The notes below the pieces were generated by a model, which did no database searches, was not told the origin of the DNA, and saw only the letters and a program-made list of their open reading frames with translations. From positions 3,038,001 to 3,102,000 of the forward strand of contig NZ_CP107853.1 of NCBI RefSeq assembly GCF_036013525.1: a DNA stretch of 64,000 nucleotides. Reading direction: 5' to 3'. The position numbers were made by a program, and so were the translations under genes. Below are positions 26,057 through 34,349 of the stretch, piece after piece; within the stretch, counting starts at the first letter, position 1; every line of letters starts with the position of its first letter. Source of the stretch: Nonomuraea sp. NBC_00507 (GTDB taxonomy: Bacteria > Actinomycetota > Actinomycetes > Streptosporangiales > Streptosporangiaceae).

Positions 26057-26297
26057 ACGTCGAGCGTGGTCAGCATCCGGGCCAGGTGCGGCGGCTCGTA
26101 GTAGAAGGTGCTGAGCGTGCTGGCATTCAGCCGCACCCGGCTGGTCGCCGTCGCGGCGACGGTCCACAGCAGCACCGGGTCGAGGTGACGCTTCATCAGC
26201 GGCGGGTACGGCTGCTCCTCGATCCCGCGGCAGAACGCGCTCAGGCCAGCGGCGCTGCTGGTAACCCGACTATGGGAAGTGTGAAACCAAGCTTCAT
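26057..26297 (-). pseudogene. LLM-class oxidoreductase, 5' fragment
   Basis: The gene starts at ATG 26297 with AAAGGA upstream and reads MKLGFTLPIVG, the standard N-terminus of luciferase-like F420-dependent oxidoreductases. It then changes frame near 26250 and continues SAAGLSAFCRGIEE, LDPVLLWTVAATATSRVRLN and EPPHLARMLTTLDV up to the element boundary. A segment between GIEE and QPYPPLMKR also appears shorter than in relatives. Frameshift and insertion both inactivate it. It lies 35 bp downstream of the F420-reductase-like gene, in the same operon. Confidence 0.82.
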
Positions 26298-26332
26298 TGG
26301 CGAGTCCTTTCGGTGATCCGTCAACCGTTTGC

Positions 26333-26956
26333 TCAGACGGGAAGTTCGGTGATGCTGAGGGCGAAGTCCAAGTTCCCCACCCCGTGGTTGGCGAGGCCCA
26401 CCGTGACCACGCCCGCTCCTTCCAGCCAGTGCGCCATTTTCAGGCCGCCGACGTCCAGCGGGCGTAGCCCGAGGCTCTCGATGAACGCCTCCACACTTGC
26501 CTTGGCCTGCGCATTATCGCCAGCGATGAAGACGTCGGGCCGGCCCTTCTCCAGGACATGGCGGAAGATGGTGTTGAACGCCTTCACCACGCTGGCGCCG
26601 GCCGGGGCCGCCTTGGCGACTTCCTGCGCGATCGAGGTCTCCTCGCGGTGGGCAAGCCCGTCGAACGTGGAGTTGAAGGGATTGCTGATGTCGACGATGA
26701 CCTTGCCCGCGAGAGCGTCTCCGTACTGGGCGACGACCGGCACGACGCCGTCGTACAACAGGGCCACGATGACGATGTCCCCGGCCGGGGCGGTACCCCA
26801 TTCTCCCGTCGTGGCGCCGCCGCCGAGAGCCTTGGCCAGGTCAGCGGCCTTGGACTGATCGCGGCCCATGACCTCGACGGTGTTGCCGCCCGCTATCGCC
26901 CGCGCTCCGATGGTGCGGGCCATGTTCCCGGTGCCGATGATGCTGATGTTGCTCAT
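26333..26956 (-). CDS. NADPH-dependent F420 reductase family protein (copy 1)
   Basis: A 207-residue Rossmann protein: ISIIGTGNMARTIGARAIAGG binds the dinucleotide, VVEV-type strand EVMGRD follows, and GKVIVDISNPFN and VVKAFNTIF are family hallmarks. The family moves hydride between NADPH and deazaflavin F420, though many paralogues have unknown substrates. It lies between an SDR gene and the broken LLM oxidoreductase, so it could have supplied reduced cofactor to that enzyme. A close paralogue is at 30127. Confidence 0.88.
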   Translation of the reverse strand: MSNISIIGTGNMARTIGARAIAGGNTVEVMGRDQSKAADLAKALGGGATTGEWGTAPAGDIVIVALLYDGVVPVVAQYGDALAGKVIVDISNPFNSTFDGLAHREETSIAQEVAKAAPAGASVVKAFNTIFRHVLEKGRPDVFIAGDNAQAKASVEAFIESLGLRPLDVGGLKMAHWLEGAGVVTVGLANHGVGNLDFALSITELPV

Positions 26957-26989
26957 GAGATGTCCTGCCCTGGTTGAGTGTTGTTCGGT

Positions 26990-27724
26990 TTAGATGGCGG
27001 TGGTGCCGCCGTCGGCGACGAGTTCCATGCCGTTGACGTAGCTGGAGTCGTCGGAGGCGAGGAAGAGGGCGGCGGTGGCGATTTCGTCGGGGCGGCCCAT
27101 CTGGCCGCGGGGGATGAGGGACTCGAACTGGCGCTTGGTGGCCTCGTCGAAGAGTTCTTCCTGCTTGGCGGTGGCGACCTGGCCGGGGGTCAGGACGTTG
27201 ACGCGGATGCGGCGGTCCTTGAGCTCGTTGAGCCAGACGCGGGCCCAGGCCTGCTGGACGGCCTTGCTGCCGGCGTAGACGCTCCAGCCGGGGAAGGCGC
27301 CGAGGGAGGCGTTGGAGCCGGTCATGAGGATGGAGCCGCCGTCGTTGAAGAACGGGAGGGCCTTCTGGACGGTGAACAGGGTGCCGCGGGCATTGAGCCC
27401 GAACCAGGTGTCGAACTGGGCCTCGGTGATCTCGCCGAGCGGGGCGGGCTCGCCCCCGCCTGCGCTGGCCCACAGCACGTCGAGGCTGCCCTTCTCCCGC
27501 TTGACGGTGTCGTACAGGCGGTCCAGGTCGTTCAGGTCGGCGGCGTCGCCCTGGACGCCGGTGACGTTGCGGCCGATCTGCTTCACGGCCTCGTCCAGGG
27601 CGTCCTGGCGGCGGCCGGTGATGAAGACGTGCGCTCCCTCGTCGACGAACAGCTTCGCGCCGGCCAGCGCCATGCCGGTGGTGCCGCCGGTGATGACCGC
27701 TACCTTGCCGTCAAGCTTTCCCAT
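26990..27724 (-). CDS. SDR-family NAD(P)-dependent oxidoreductase
   Basis: Classical short-chain dehydrogenase/reductase of 244 residues. It has the cofactor motif VITGGTTGMALAG, the AGGG structural segment, catalytic Ser in TGSNASLG, and YAGSK as the Y-x-x-x-K pair. The C-terminus reads SSYVNGMELVADGG, the usual family ending. It is first in a three-gene operon (SDR, F420-reductase-like, LLM fragment) and is divergent from a TetR regulator across 143 bp containing a direct repeat. Confidence 0.93.
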   Translation of the reverse strand: MGKLDGKVAVITGGTTGMALAGAKLFVDEGAHVFITGRRQDALDEAVKQIGRNVTGVQGDAADLNDLDRLYDTVKREKGSLDVLWASAGGGEPAPLGEITEAQFDTWFGLNARGTLFTVQKALPFFNDGGSILMTGSNASLGAFPGWSVYAGSKAVQQAWARVWLNELKDRRIRVNVLTPGQVATAKQEELFDEATKRQFESLIPRGQMGRPDEIATAALFLASDDSSYVNGMELVADGGTTAI

Positions 27725-27772
27725 GTTGCTCCTTTAGGCCGGTGGTGCCGTGCGCACCTGGGATGACGGCGT

Positions 27773-27837
27773 TATGTACACCGCTCTGTGTGCTTACGGT
27801 ACGGGGCGCGCGGCCGGGGCGCAAACTATGTACACCG
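27773..27837. promoter_or_regulatory. Candidate TetR operators (TATGTACACCG twice)
   Basis: The 11-mer TATGTACACCG occurs at 27773-27783 and 27827-27837, in the gap between the divergent SDR and TetR genes. Each copy contains the palindrome TGTACA. Spacing of 54 bp is close to five helical turns, so two dimers could bind the same face and control both promoters. Confidence 0.5.
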
Positions 27838-27867
27838 ATCGTTACCCAGCTCGGGTACCATGGACCC

Positions 27868-28509
27868 GTGACGGAGTTGGAGAAGGGCCCCCAGGGCCGC
27901 CGCCGCGGCCGGGGCGCCCGCGAGCGCATCCTCAGCGCGTCCCAGCAACTGTTTCGCGAGCAGGGCATCAACCGCACCGGCATGGACCAGCTTTGCGCGG
28001 CGGCCCAGGTGTCCAAACGCACGGCCTACCAGCACTTCACCGGCAAGGACGAACTCGTCGCCGAGTACCTGCGCCGGTTCGACCCCTCCGTTCTGTCCGG
28101 CGTGTTCGACCGCACCGACCTCACGCCCCGCGAACGGCTCCTCGCCGCCTTCGACATCCCCCCCACCACCCCCCTGTGCCCCTACATCGCCGCCGCCGTC
28201 GAACTCCACGACCCCCAGCACCCCGCATCCCAGTACGCACGCGACTACAAGAAAGCCGTCGCCGCGCGGCTCGCCGACACCGCCCGCGAAGCCGGCGCCG
28301 CCGACCCTGAACAACTCGGCGAGCAGCTCGCGCTGCTCATCGACGGCGCCGCGGCCCGCACCCGGGTCCTCAACGCCGACGCCTTCCCCGCCGCCGCCGC
28401 CATCGCCGCTGTCCTCATCGACAACGCCATCCCCGCGTCATCTCCTCGGCAGCCCAGCGATGACCGCGGAACTACCGGGTCTGCTCCCGTTCCGGTGGGA
28501 GGCCAATGA
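27868..28509 (+). CDS. TetR-family transcriptional regulator
   Basis: About 213 residues from the GTG at 27868. The DNA-binding domain reads ARERILSASQQLFREQG, then TGMDQLCAAAQVSKRTAYQHF, followed by FTGKDELVAEYL. The ligand-binding domain is all-helical, with an Ala-rich C-terminus. It most likely represses the divergent SDR operon and itself through the repeats in the shared promoter. An upstream in-frame start at 27742 would run through the operator region and is rejected. Confidence 0.92.
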   Translation: MTELEKGPQGRRRGRGARERILSASQQLFREQGINRTGMDQLCAAAQVSKRTAYQHFTGKDELVAEYLRRFDPSVLSGVFDRTDLTPRERLLAAFDIPPTTPLCPYIAAAVELHDPQHPASQYARDYKKAVAARLADTAREAGAADPEQLGEQLALLIDGAAARTRVLNADAFPAAAAIAAVLIDNAIPASSPRQPSDDRGTTGSAPVPVGGQ

Positions 28510-28571
28510 CGGCCCGATCACGCCTCGTCGGCCGGAAGACGACGTGGAGTTCGGCGCGGCCGGAGCGGTAG

Positions 28572-28778
28572 ATCACGCCGTACAAGGGCAAGCACAAACC
28601 CGACTCGCAGAAGGACGCCAACCGGGCTCATGCCCGGCTTCGCGGGCCCAGCGAACGCGCCAACGCCCAGCTCAAGTACCGGCGCATCCTGCACAAAGTC
28701 CGCGTCAGCCCACGCGGGGTCGGTCGACTCGCCAAAGCCATCCACGTGCTACAGAACTACGAAGCAACCGTAGGATGA
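28572..28778 (+). pseudogene. IS5-type transposase, C-terminal fragment
   Basis: Sixty-eight codons and a stop read ITPYKGKHKPDSQKDANRAH, then RGPSERANAQLKYRRILHKV and AIHVLQNYEATVG. The Glu in SERANAQLK is the last catalytic residue of IS5-family (DDE_Tnp_4-type) transposases. The N-terminal two thirds are absent. A diverged copy of the final codons is present at 7202-7243. The rest of the gap up to 28923 shows nothing supportable. Confidence 0.75.
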
Positions 28779-28923
28779 AAAAGGTTCTTTCATTACTGCA
28801 GAGGCTGCCGCGCGGCGATGTCGATTCTCGCTGTACGCGAACGTAGCCTCCGCCGCCGCACTTTAATGCCTTCGCCTTTGCTGTGGCGCCCTCTGTTGGC
28901 TCTGATGTTGTCGGTCGAACTGA

Positions 28924-29835
28924 TCAACCGTGTTGTGAAGCGGCACCGCTTGCCAGCTTCCACATTTCATCGTTCCCGCATTCTGCGGTGATCTCGGCCG
29001 TCGCGTGAGCTGCGGCGAGGAAGTCGTCGACCACCGGTGAGGTGCGCGATGCCGCCACCGCGAGGCACACCTGGTCGGGCGCCAGATCTGTGACGGGCAC
29101 ATAGCTGACTTCCGGGTGTGAGTAGAACACGGCTGTCGAACGGGCCAGGAACGAGATGCCCCGGCCGGCCGCGACATGTTCGAGCGTCTCGTCCACCCCG
29201 CGCACCAGGTATCCGGCGTTGGGGTGCGGGCGCTTGGTGGGCTGTGTGCTTGTGTCGGGATGCCAGAGCAGCGGCTCGCCGGCCAGGTCGGCCTCGGTGA
29301 TCTGTTCCTTGCTGGCGAATCGGTGGCCGGAGGGCAGCACCGCCACCCGCGGCTCGGTGTACAGCGGGGTGACGCGCAGGCCGGTCTCGTCGATGGGCAG
29401 CCGCACATAGCCGACGTCGATGCGGCCGTCGAGCAGCATCGCGGCCTGGTCGTCGGACTCGATCCGCTGCACGTCCACGATCACGTCCGGGTGCCGGATG
29501 GCGAACTCCCGCACCGCCGCGGTGGCCGTGATGCCCGCGCGGAAGCCGACCATCAGCCGCTGGCTGCCGCGCGCGGCCACGGTCACCCGGCGGCGGACCG
29601 CGTCTGCGGAGGCCAGCAGCGGGCCGGCGTCGGTCAGCAACTGCCTGCCGGCGTCGGTCAGCGCCACGCCGTGGCTGTCCCTGATCAGCAGCGGGGTGCC
29701 AAGATCCTGTTCCAGCGCGCGGATCTGCCGGCTGAGCACCGGCTGTGCGATGTGCAGGTCATCGGCGGCGCGGCCGAAGTGCAGCCGGTCGGCGACGGCG
29801 ACGAAGTAGCGCAACTTGCGCAGGTCCAGATCCAT
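28924..29835 (-). CDS. LysR-family transcriptional regulator
   Basis: About 303 residues from the ATG at 29835, chosen for GGGAGG four bases upstream. The helix-turn-helix is LRYFVAVADRLHFGRAADDL and HIAQPVLSRQIRALEQDLG; a LysR substrate-binding domain follows (RLMVGFRAGITATAAVREF and later GRGISFLARS). It is divergent from the second F420-reductase-like gene, which it probably regulates through the 291-bp gap between them. That gap is AT-richer but I see no clear T-N11-A motif pair. Confidence 0.92.
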   Translation of the reverse strand: MDLDLRKLRYFVAVADRLHFGRAADDLHIAQPVLSRQIRALEQDLGTPLLIRDSHGVALTDAGRQLLTDAGPLLASADAVRRRVTVAARGSQRLMVGFRAGITATAAVREFAIRHPDVIVDVQRIESDDQAAMLLDGRIDVGYVRLPIDETGLRVTPLYTEPRVAVLPSGHRFASKEQITEADLAGEPLLWHPDTSTQPTKRPHPNAGYLVRGVDETLEHVAAGRGISFLARSTAVFYSHPEVSYVPVTDLAPDQVCLAVAASRTSPVVDDFLAAAHATAEITAECGNDEMWKLASGAASQHG

Positions 29836-30126
29836 GGAGCCTCCCGGTACGGCGATGCCTTCAGGGTATCGCAATCGCTGAAATAGGTCTTGGACACCCG
29901 CTCAGACTAATGAAATCCTCAATAGGTACCCAGTGGGCCGGAGCGAATCCGGAACAAGAATTCGACATCGGGACTTGATAGTAGGTCCCCAGAACTTGAA
30001 TTAGCACGTCCTGAATTGGTCCAGGCCCGTCGTGTCATTCGATGGTCTCGACGACACAACCGTTAACAACAACGGGGTGGGCGTGGCGTTCTGTCCAGAT
30101 ATTCCACTCCAGAAAGCAGGCACTCC

Positions 30127-30750
30127 ATGAGCAGCATCAGCATTATCGGCCTGGGGGGTATGGGCCGCGCCATTGGCGCCCGCGCGGTCGAGGGCGGCCA
30201 CGCCGTCGAGGTCGTCGGTCGCGACGCGGCCAAGGCCAAGGACCTGGCCGCCGCGCTCGGCGGCGGCGCCACGGCCGGGACATTCGGCACCGCCCCAGCC
30301 GGCGACATCGTCATCCTCGCCGTGCCGAACGCCAGCGCCGTGCCGGTCGTCGCCCAGTACGGGGACGCGCTGGCCGGCAAGGTCATCATCGACATCACCA
30401 ACCCCATGAAAGCCGACGCCACCGGGCTGACCACCCCTGACGGCACTTCCGCCGCGCAGGAGATCGCCAAGGCCGCCCCGGCGAGCGCGCACGTCGTGAA
30501 GGCGTTCAACACCGTCTTCGGCCACGTCCTGGCCCCGGGGCGCCCATTGGACGTGCTCTTCGCCGGCGACGACGCGCGGGCCAAGGCAAGCGTATCGGCG
30601 TTCATCGAGAGCCTCGGGTTGCGCCCCCTGGATGCCGGAGGCCTGGAGATGGCGCACTGGCTGGAAGGGACGGGCCTGCTGATGATCAACCTGGCCCGCC
30701 ACGGCGTGGGCGACTTCAACTTCGCCCTCGGCGTCAGCAATCTCAGCTGA
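30127..30750 (+). CDS. NADPH-dependent F420 reductase family protein (copy 2)
   Basis: A 207-residue Rossmann protein with ISIIGLGGMGRAIGARAVEGG at the N-terminus and GKVIIDITNPMK and VVKAFNTVFGH further on. It is collinear along its whole length with the gene at 26333-26956, including the C-terminal IESLGLRPLD and MAHWLEGTG segments, so the two are paralogues. It is followed after 52 bp by an epimerase-type SDR and is divergent from a LysR gene. Confidence 0.88.
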   Translation: MSSISIIGLGGMGRAIGARAVEGGHAVEVVGRDAAKAKDLAAALGGGATAGTFGTAPAGDIVILAVPNASAVPVVAQYGDALAGKVIIDITNPMKADATGLTTPDGTSAAQEIAKAAPASAHVVKAFNTVFGHVLAPGRPLDVLFAGDDARAKASVSAFIESLGLRPLDAGGLEMAHWLEGTGLLMINLARHGVGDFNFALGVSNLS

Positions 30751-30802
30751 GCACACCCGCACCACCAATTCTCGCGCCACCTCACTCATAAGGAACAGCA
30801 GA

Positions 30803-31744
30803 ATGCGCGTTTTCGTCACTGGCGGGACCGGCCATTCCGGTTCGTACATCGTTCCCGAGCTCATCGCCGCCGGGCACGAGGTCACCGGCCTGGCCCGGTC
30901 GGACACTGCCGCGGCGGCGCTGTCCGCGCTCGGCGCGAAGGTGCGTCGCGGCGACCTCGGGGATCTCGACGGGCTCAAGGAAGCGGCTGCGGACTCCGAC
31001 GGCGTCATCCACGTCGCGCACCGGCAAGACCTGCTTTTCTCCGGCGGGATCCACGCCGTGGCCGCCGCCGAGCTCCCGATCATGCTCGCCTACGGCGAGG
31101 CACTGGCGGGAACCGGAAAGCCGCTGGTCGCGGCGGGGAGCATCGGCTCGCCCGGGCAGGGATTCCTGGGCCGGACGGCCACCGAGGAGGACCCGGCCCT
31201 TCCCAGTGGCGATGAGCACAAGGGCACCCTGCGGGCTCGTAACGTCGTGGAAACCACCGTAATCGGCCTCGCCGAGCAGGGCGTGCGGTCTTCGGTCGTG
31301 CGGATCGCCAACATCGCGCACAGCACGACCGATCGTGCCGGCTTCCTCCCGACGCTGATCGCGCTCGCGAAGGAGAAGGGCTTCATCGGCTACCCCGGAG
31401 ACGGCGCGAACCTGTGGAACGCCGTGCACATCCGCGATGTTGCCTCCTTGTTCCGCCTGGCGCTGGAGAAGGGCCCGGCCGGCAAATACTGGCACGCGGT
31501 CGACGACGGGGGCATCCCGGTCCGCGAGATCGCCGAGGCCATCGGCAGCCGTCTGGGCCTGCCCGCCGTGAGCGTTCCCGTGGACGAACTGGTGCTGCCG
31601 GGATACTTCGGGTTCCTCGCGAACATCGTCACGCAGAGCTACCCGGCGTCCAACCTCGTCACCCGCCGGACCCTCGGCTGGGAACCCGCTCAGCCCCGCC
31701 TGCTCGCCGATCTGGACAACGGCCACTACTTCCCCGCCAGCTGA
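30803..31744 (+). CDS. Extended/atypical SDR, NAD-dependent epimerase-like
   Basis: A 313-residue Rossmann enzyme: MRVFVTGGTGHSGSYIVPEL is the G-x-x-G-x-x-G cofactor site. VIHVAHRQD and SGGIHAVAAAE follow, and the middle has VRIANIAHS and GDGANLWNAVHIRDVA, typical of epimerase/dehydratase and nucleoside-sugar-like relatives. The classical Y-x-x-x-K is not evident, which fits atypical SDRs. Substrate unknown. It is probably co-transcribed with the preceding F420-reductase-like gene. Confidence 0.9.
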   Translation: MRVFVTGGTGHSGSYIVPELIAAGHEVTGLARSDTAAAALSALGAKVRRGDLGDLDGLKEAAADSDGVIHVAHRQDLLFSGGIHAVAAAELPIMLAYGEALAGTGKPLVAAGSIGSPGQGFLGRTATEEDPALPSGDEHKGTLRARNVVETTVIGLAEQGVRSSVVRIANIAHSTTDRAGFLPTLIALAKEKGFIGYPGDGANLWNAVHIRDVASLFRLALEKGPAGKYWHAVDDGGIPVREIAEAIGSRLGLPAVSVPVDELVLPGYFGFLANIVTQSYPASNLVTRRTLGWEPAQPRLLADLDNGHYFPAS

Positions 31745-31801
31745 CGGCAAGGACCCGAGTCGCAACGAGTCCGGCACATGACAAGGAGGGCGGCTCAGAA
31801 T

Positions 31802-32138
31802 ATGACGACTGTGGGATTCATCGGCAGCGGCGCCATCGGCAGCACCATCGCGCGGCTCGCCGTTGAGGCCGGGCATCAGGTCGTGCTCAGCAACTCACGC
31901 GGTCCCGAAACGCTCGCGGACATGGCCGCGGAACTGGGGCCGCGGGCGTCCGCGGCGAGCCGCGGCAGCCGGTGACATCGTCGTGATCACGGTGCCGGTC
32001 AAGGCCTTCCCCCACGTGCCCGCCGCGCCACTGGCCGGGAAGACGGTCATCGACACGTGCAACTACGGCCCCGAGCGTGACGCCCATCCCCGAGCTCGAG
32101 AGCAAGTCGCTCACCTCAAGCGAGCTGCTGCTGCAGGC
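31802..32138 (+). pseudogene. Third F420-reductase-like gene, frameshifted and truncated
   Basis: From ATG 31802 the frame reads TTVGFIGSGAIGSTIARLAV and SNSRGPETLADMAAELGPRA. It shifts near 31965 to AAGDIVVITVPVKAFPHVPA and TVIDTCNYGPERD, then shifts again to PIPELESKSLTSSELL. The homology stops near 32138, where unrelated reverse-strand sequence begins. It is a more distant family member than copies 1 and 2. Confidence 0.8.
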
Positions 32139-32337
32139 GGGCTTCTGCGATGCTCGACGCGCGAGTGGTGTTGAGGTGTGTCATCAGTTCTCGATTGGTC
32201 GCGCGAGCTGCGTCGAGATCGTCGGTGAGGTCAGAGATCTGACTGCGCAGGCTTTGGACGAGTTCTTCGAGTTCGGCGACCCGGCTGCGGAGGACATGCA
32301 GATCCTCGTTCGGCGGAAGCCCGACTTCCTGGGCCAC
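32116..32337 (-). pseudogene. Coiled-coil gene fragment
   Basis: Reverse-strand codons read MAQEVGLPPNEDLHVLRSRV, then AELEELVQSLRSQISDLTDD and further heptads. It is a strongly predicted coiled coil with no other domain. The ends merge into neighbouring gene scraps at both sides, so I read it as a fragment, possibly the tail of an integrase-associated helper protein; that identity is a guess. Confidence 0.4.
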
Positions 32338-32368
32338 CGCCTGTCCGAAGGTCTTGGAGAGGCGGCTT

Positions 32369-32680
32369 TCCGAGCACGATCACTTCACTCTCACCCGCAA
32401 CGGGCGACCTCACGCCGTCATTGTTTCCGTGGCCAAGTGGGAGTCCCCGCAGGAGACCCTGGAGATCCTCGCCGACCCGGAGATACGTGGCGACCTGGTC
32501 GAGGCCGCCGCTGGCGTGGAGAGCGTCGACGTGACCACAGAGGAGGAGATGGCCGCCATCATGGCGGCTCGCCTTGGTAAGGCGAGCGCGTGAGTGACCG
32601 CTACACGATCCTCCTGGCCCCGCCCGCTCGGCGTGCGCTCACCTCGGGCTTGCCCGAGACTGTGGCGGCCGAGGGCGCCG
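32369..32680 (+). pseudogene. Truncated duplicate of the Phd-RelE toxin-antitoxin pair
   Basis: The sequence from 32369 matches the intact pair at 34133 onwards. The antitoxin part reads EHDHFTLTRNGRPHAVIVS but lacks the first 20 or so residues (SEAKDRLTELADRA). The toxin starts normally at 32590 (MSDRYTILLAPPARRAL) and is cut after LPETVAA, losing about 65 residues. The cassette cannot function as a toxin-antitoxin system. Confidence 0.85.
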
Positions 32681-32920
32681 CCGCTTCGACCACAAGACCG
32701 CGCCATCGTCACGATCCACACCGTCGCCGGCCTGTCACCGGACGGATCACCCACGCCCAGATCGCCGCGCTGATACGCGGCCACTGAAACACAGACCCCG
32801 GCGGCCTTCAGCTACTCGGTATTACTACATGAGAACGCTTCGGCCCTGACCTCTGCTCTGATCTGGGAAAGACTCTCCGGGAGCCGATCGCCATCGACGC
32901 CGAACTGTGTCACCTTGGCC
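32681..32920. pseudogene. Duplicated transposase and PfkB scraps
   Basis: This stretch repeats 34770-35010. Forward codons give AQIAALIRGHW-type sequence seen in ISAs1-family transposases. Reverse codons give VTQFGVDGDRLPESL and IRAEVRAEA, the C-terminus of a PfkB-type sugar kinase. Relative to the other copy, about 340 bp between toxin and transposase scrap is deleted. The following 32921-33147 shows only a forward scrap ending TEVWGIVVTCDNEEE that I cannot place. Confidence 0.6.
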
Positions 32921-33147
32921 GTGGCTGGCCGGGGCCGACGACCACCGGCCGGACGAGCACGGCGAGGAGCTGCCCGAGCCGGGCGACGCCGACGAGGACG
33001 TCCGCACCGAGGTATGGGGCATCGTCGTCACCTGCGACAACGAAGAGGAGTAGACCCGCCTACTCGAGCACCTGGCCGATGAGAGATGGCAGGTCCGCGC
33101 GCGCTCATGTGACCCGGGCCCATCGAGCGGCTCCACCCAGGCCCAAC

Positions 33148-33750
33148 TCAATCGTCATCACTAGTGATCTCGCTAGAACGCACCGTCCGGACCAGGACAC
33201 TCCCGAAAAAGGTATAGGCGAGGACCCGGACCACCGGAGGCGAGTCAGCTGGCTCACCGTCATATACATCGACCTTCCTTCGGCCGAACACGGTGAACCC
33301 GGTCAGCTCGACACTGACCCCCTCAGGAACGATGACTTCAATCCCCCCAAAGAGGGAAGCGACCTTGATCTGCTCCGCATCAGCAGGCACGATCGCTTCG
33401 CTTACGTCAACCTCCATGCCGAATAGCGGTGAAACGAGGAGCCCTCCTTCGGCACGCTGCAACCCCGCTCCCGCCCATGTGGTGTAGAACCTTCTGGACC
33501 GCTTGTCCTGAACCTGCGTGACACTCGACGACCGCTCGGGGAGATCGGCGATCACCTCGGCCAGCTCACCCGGTGTCTGGGAGGCGTAGGCCGCCTCGGT
33601 GCGTGTGTTGAGCTCCTCCGGAGTAAGCAACCCCTCAGCCGAAGCCGCCCGCAGACGCTCCACAACCGCGTCCCGGTCGATCTCAGACGCTCGGGTGATC
33701 TCTGGGTCGCTCACACCCGTGAGGCTACGTTGAAGCTGTGACCCCATCAA
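33148..33750 (-). CDS. DUF1707 protein with LiaF-like C-terminal domain
   Basis: About 200 residues. The N-terminal third is a DUF1707 (SHOCT-like) domain: RASEIDRDAVVERLRAASAEG, LLTPEELNTRTEAAYASQTP and GELAEVIADLP. The C-terminal part, with SLFGGIEVIVPEGVSVELTG and FTVFGRRKVDV, resembles the beta-helical domain of LiaF-type cell-wall stress proteins. There is no membrane segment. The first 13 residues are poorly supported, and translation may begin at the GTG of VSDPEITRASE. Function is unknown; relatives are linked to envelope stress sensing. Confidence 0.82.
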   Translation of the reverse strand: MMGSQLQRSLTGVSDPEITRASEIDRDAVVERLRAASAEGLLTPEELNTRTEAAYASQTPGELAEVIADLPERSSSVTQVQDKRSRRFYTTWAGAGLQRAEGGLLVSPLFGMEVDVSEAIVPADAEQIKVASLFGGIEVIVPEGVSVELTGFTVFGRRKVDVYDGEPADSPPVVRVLAYTFFGSVLVRTVRSSEITSDDD

Positions 33751-33871
33751 TGGGGCTGTGGTCCGTTAGGTGTCCGGGCGGGGCCGGAGCGGGGGCAAGC
33801 CGGTTACCAAACTTGGTCTCGCTCGTGGGTTAGCCAGTGGTGGTGGACGAGAGGGCATGGTCCACGTGACA

Positions 33872-34040
33872 CATCGAGCGCATCGCCCGGCTGGGGCCGC
33901 AGGCGCGAGCCCTCGGCTCACGAAGGTCACTCGGACTCTCTGCCCGGTTCCTTCGGCGTCTTCGAGCTCAGCGAGTTCCAGCGCCTCGTGGTTCCCGCTC
34001 GCCTTGAATGGACGAGTAGCCGGAGCTATGGCCGATATTC
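33872..34040. repeat. Dispersed repeat, copy 2 (matches 17229-17396)
   Basis: Same orientation and block order as the copy at 17229-17396. This copy ends a few bases before the promoter of the toxin-antitoxin pair at 34065. Several single-base indels separate the two, so any reading frame is not conserved. Confidence 0.7.
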
Positions 34041-34064
34041 AAGCTAGCGAGATATCATCGTCGT

Positions 34065-34349
34065 ATGGAGCTCATTCCCATCAGTGAAGCGAAGGACCGG
34101 CTGACCGAGCTGGCCGATCGGGCTGCCCGGGAGCACGATCACTTCACTCTCACCCGCAACGGACGACCCCACGCCGTCATTGTTTCCATGGCCGAGTGGG
34201 AGTCCCTGCAGGAGACCCTGGAGATCCTCGCCGACCCGGAGACACGCGCCGACCTGGTCGAGGCCGCCGCCGAGGAGAGCGGCGACGTGACCACAGAGGA
34301 GGAGATGGCCGCCATCATGGCGGCGCGCTTTGGTAAGGCGAGCGCGTGA
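34065..34349 (+). CDS. Type II antitoxin, Phd/YefM family
   Basis: A 94-residue antitoxin with the Phd/YefM fold: MELIPISEAKDRLTELADRA, then FTLTRNGRPHAVIVSMAEWE, and an acidic C-terminal arm (TTEEEMAAIMAARFG) that would wrap the toxin. The N-terminal domain usually binds the operon's own promoter. The last codons overlap the toxin start (GTGA-type overlap at 34346), so the two are coupled. A truncated duplicate is at 32369. Confidence 0.93.
   Translation: MELIPISEAKDRLTELADRAAREHDHFTLTRNGRPHAVIVSMAEWESLQETLEILADPETRADLVEAAAEESGDVTTEEEMAAIMAARFGKASA

Noticed and set aside
32825..33151. Reverse frame of 108 codons left of the DUF1707 gene
   Set aside because: It spans the joint of duplicated scraps and has no conserved content; the forward scrap ending CDNEEE is equally weak.
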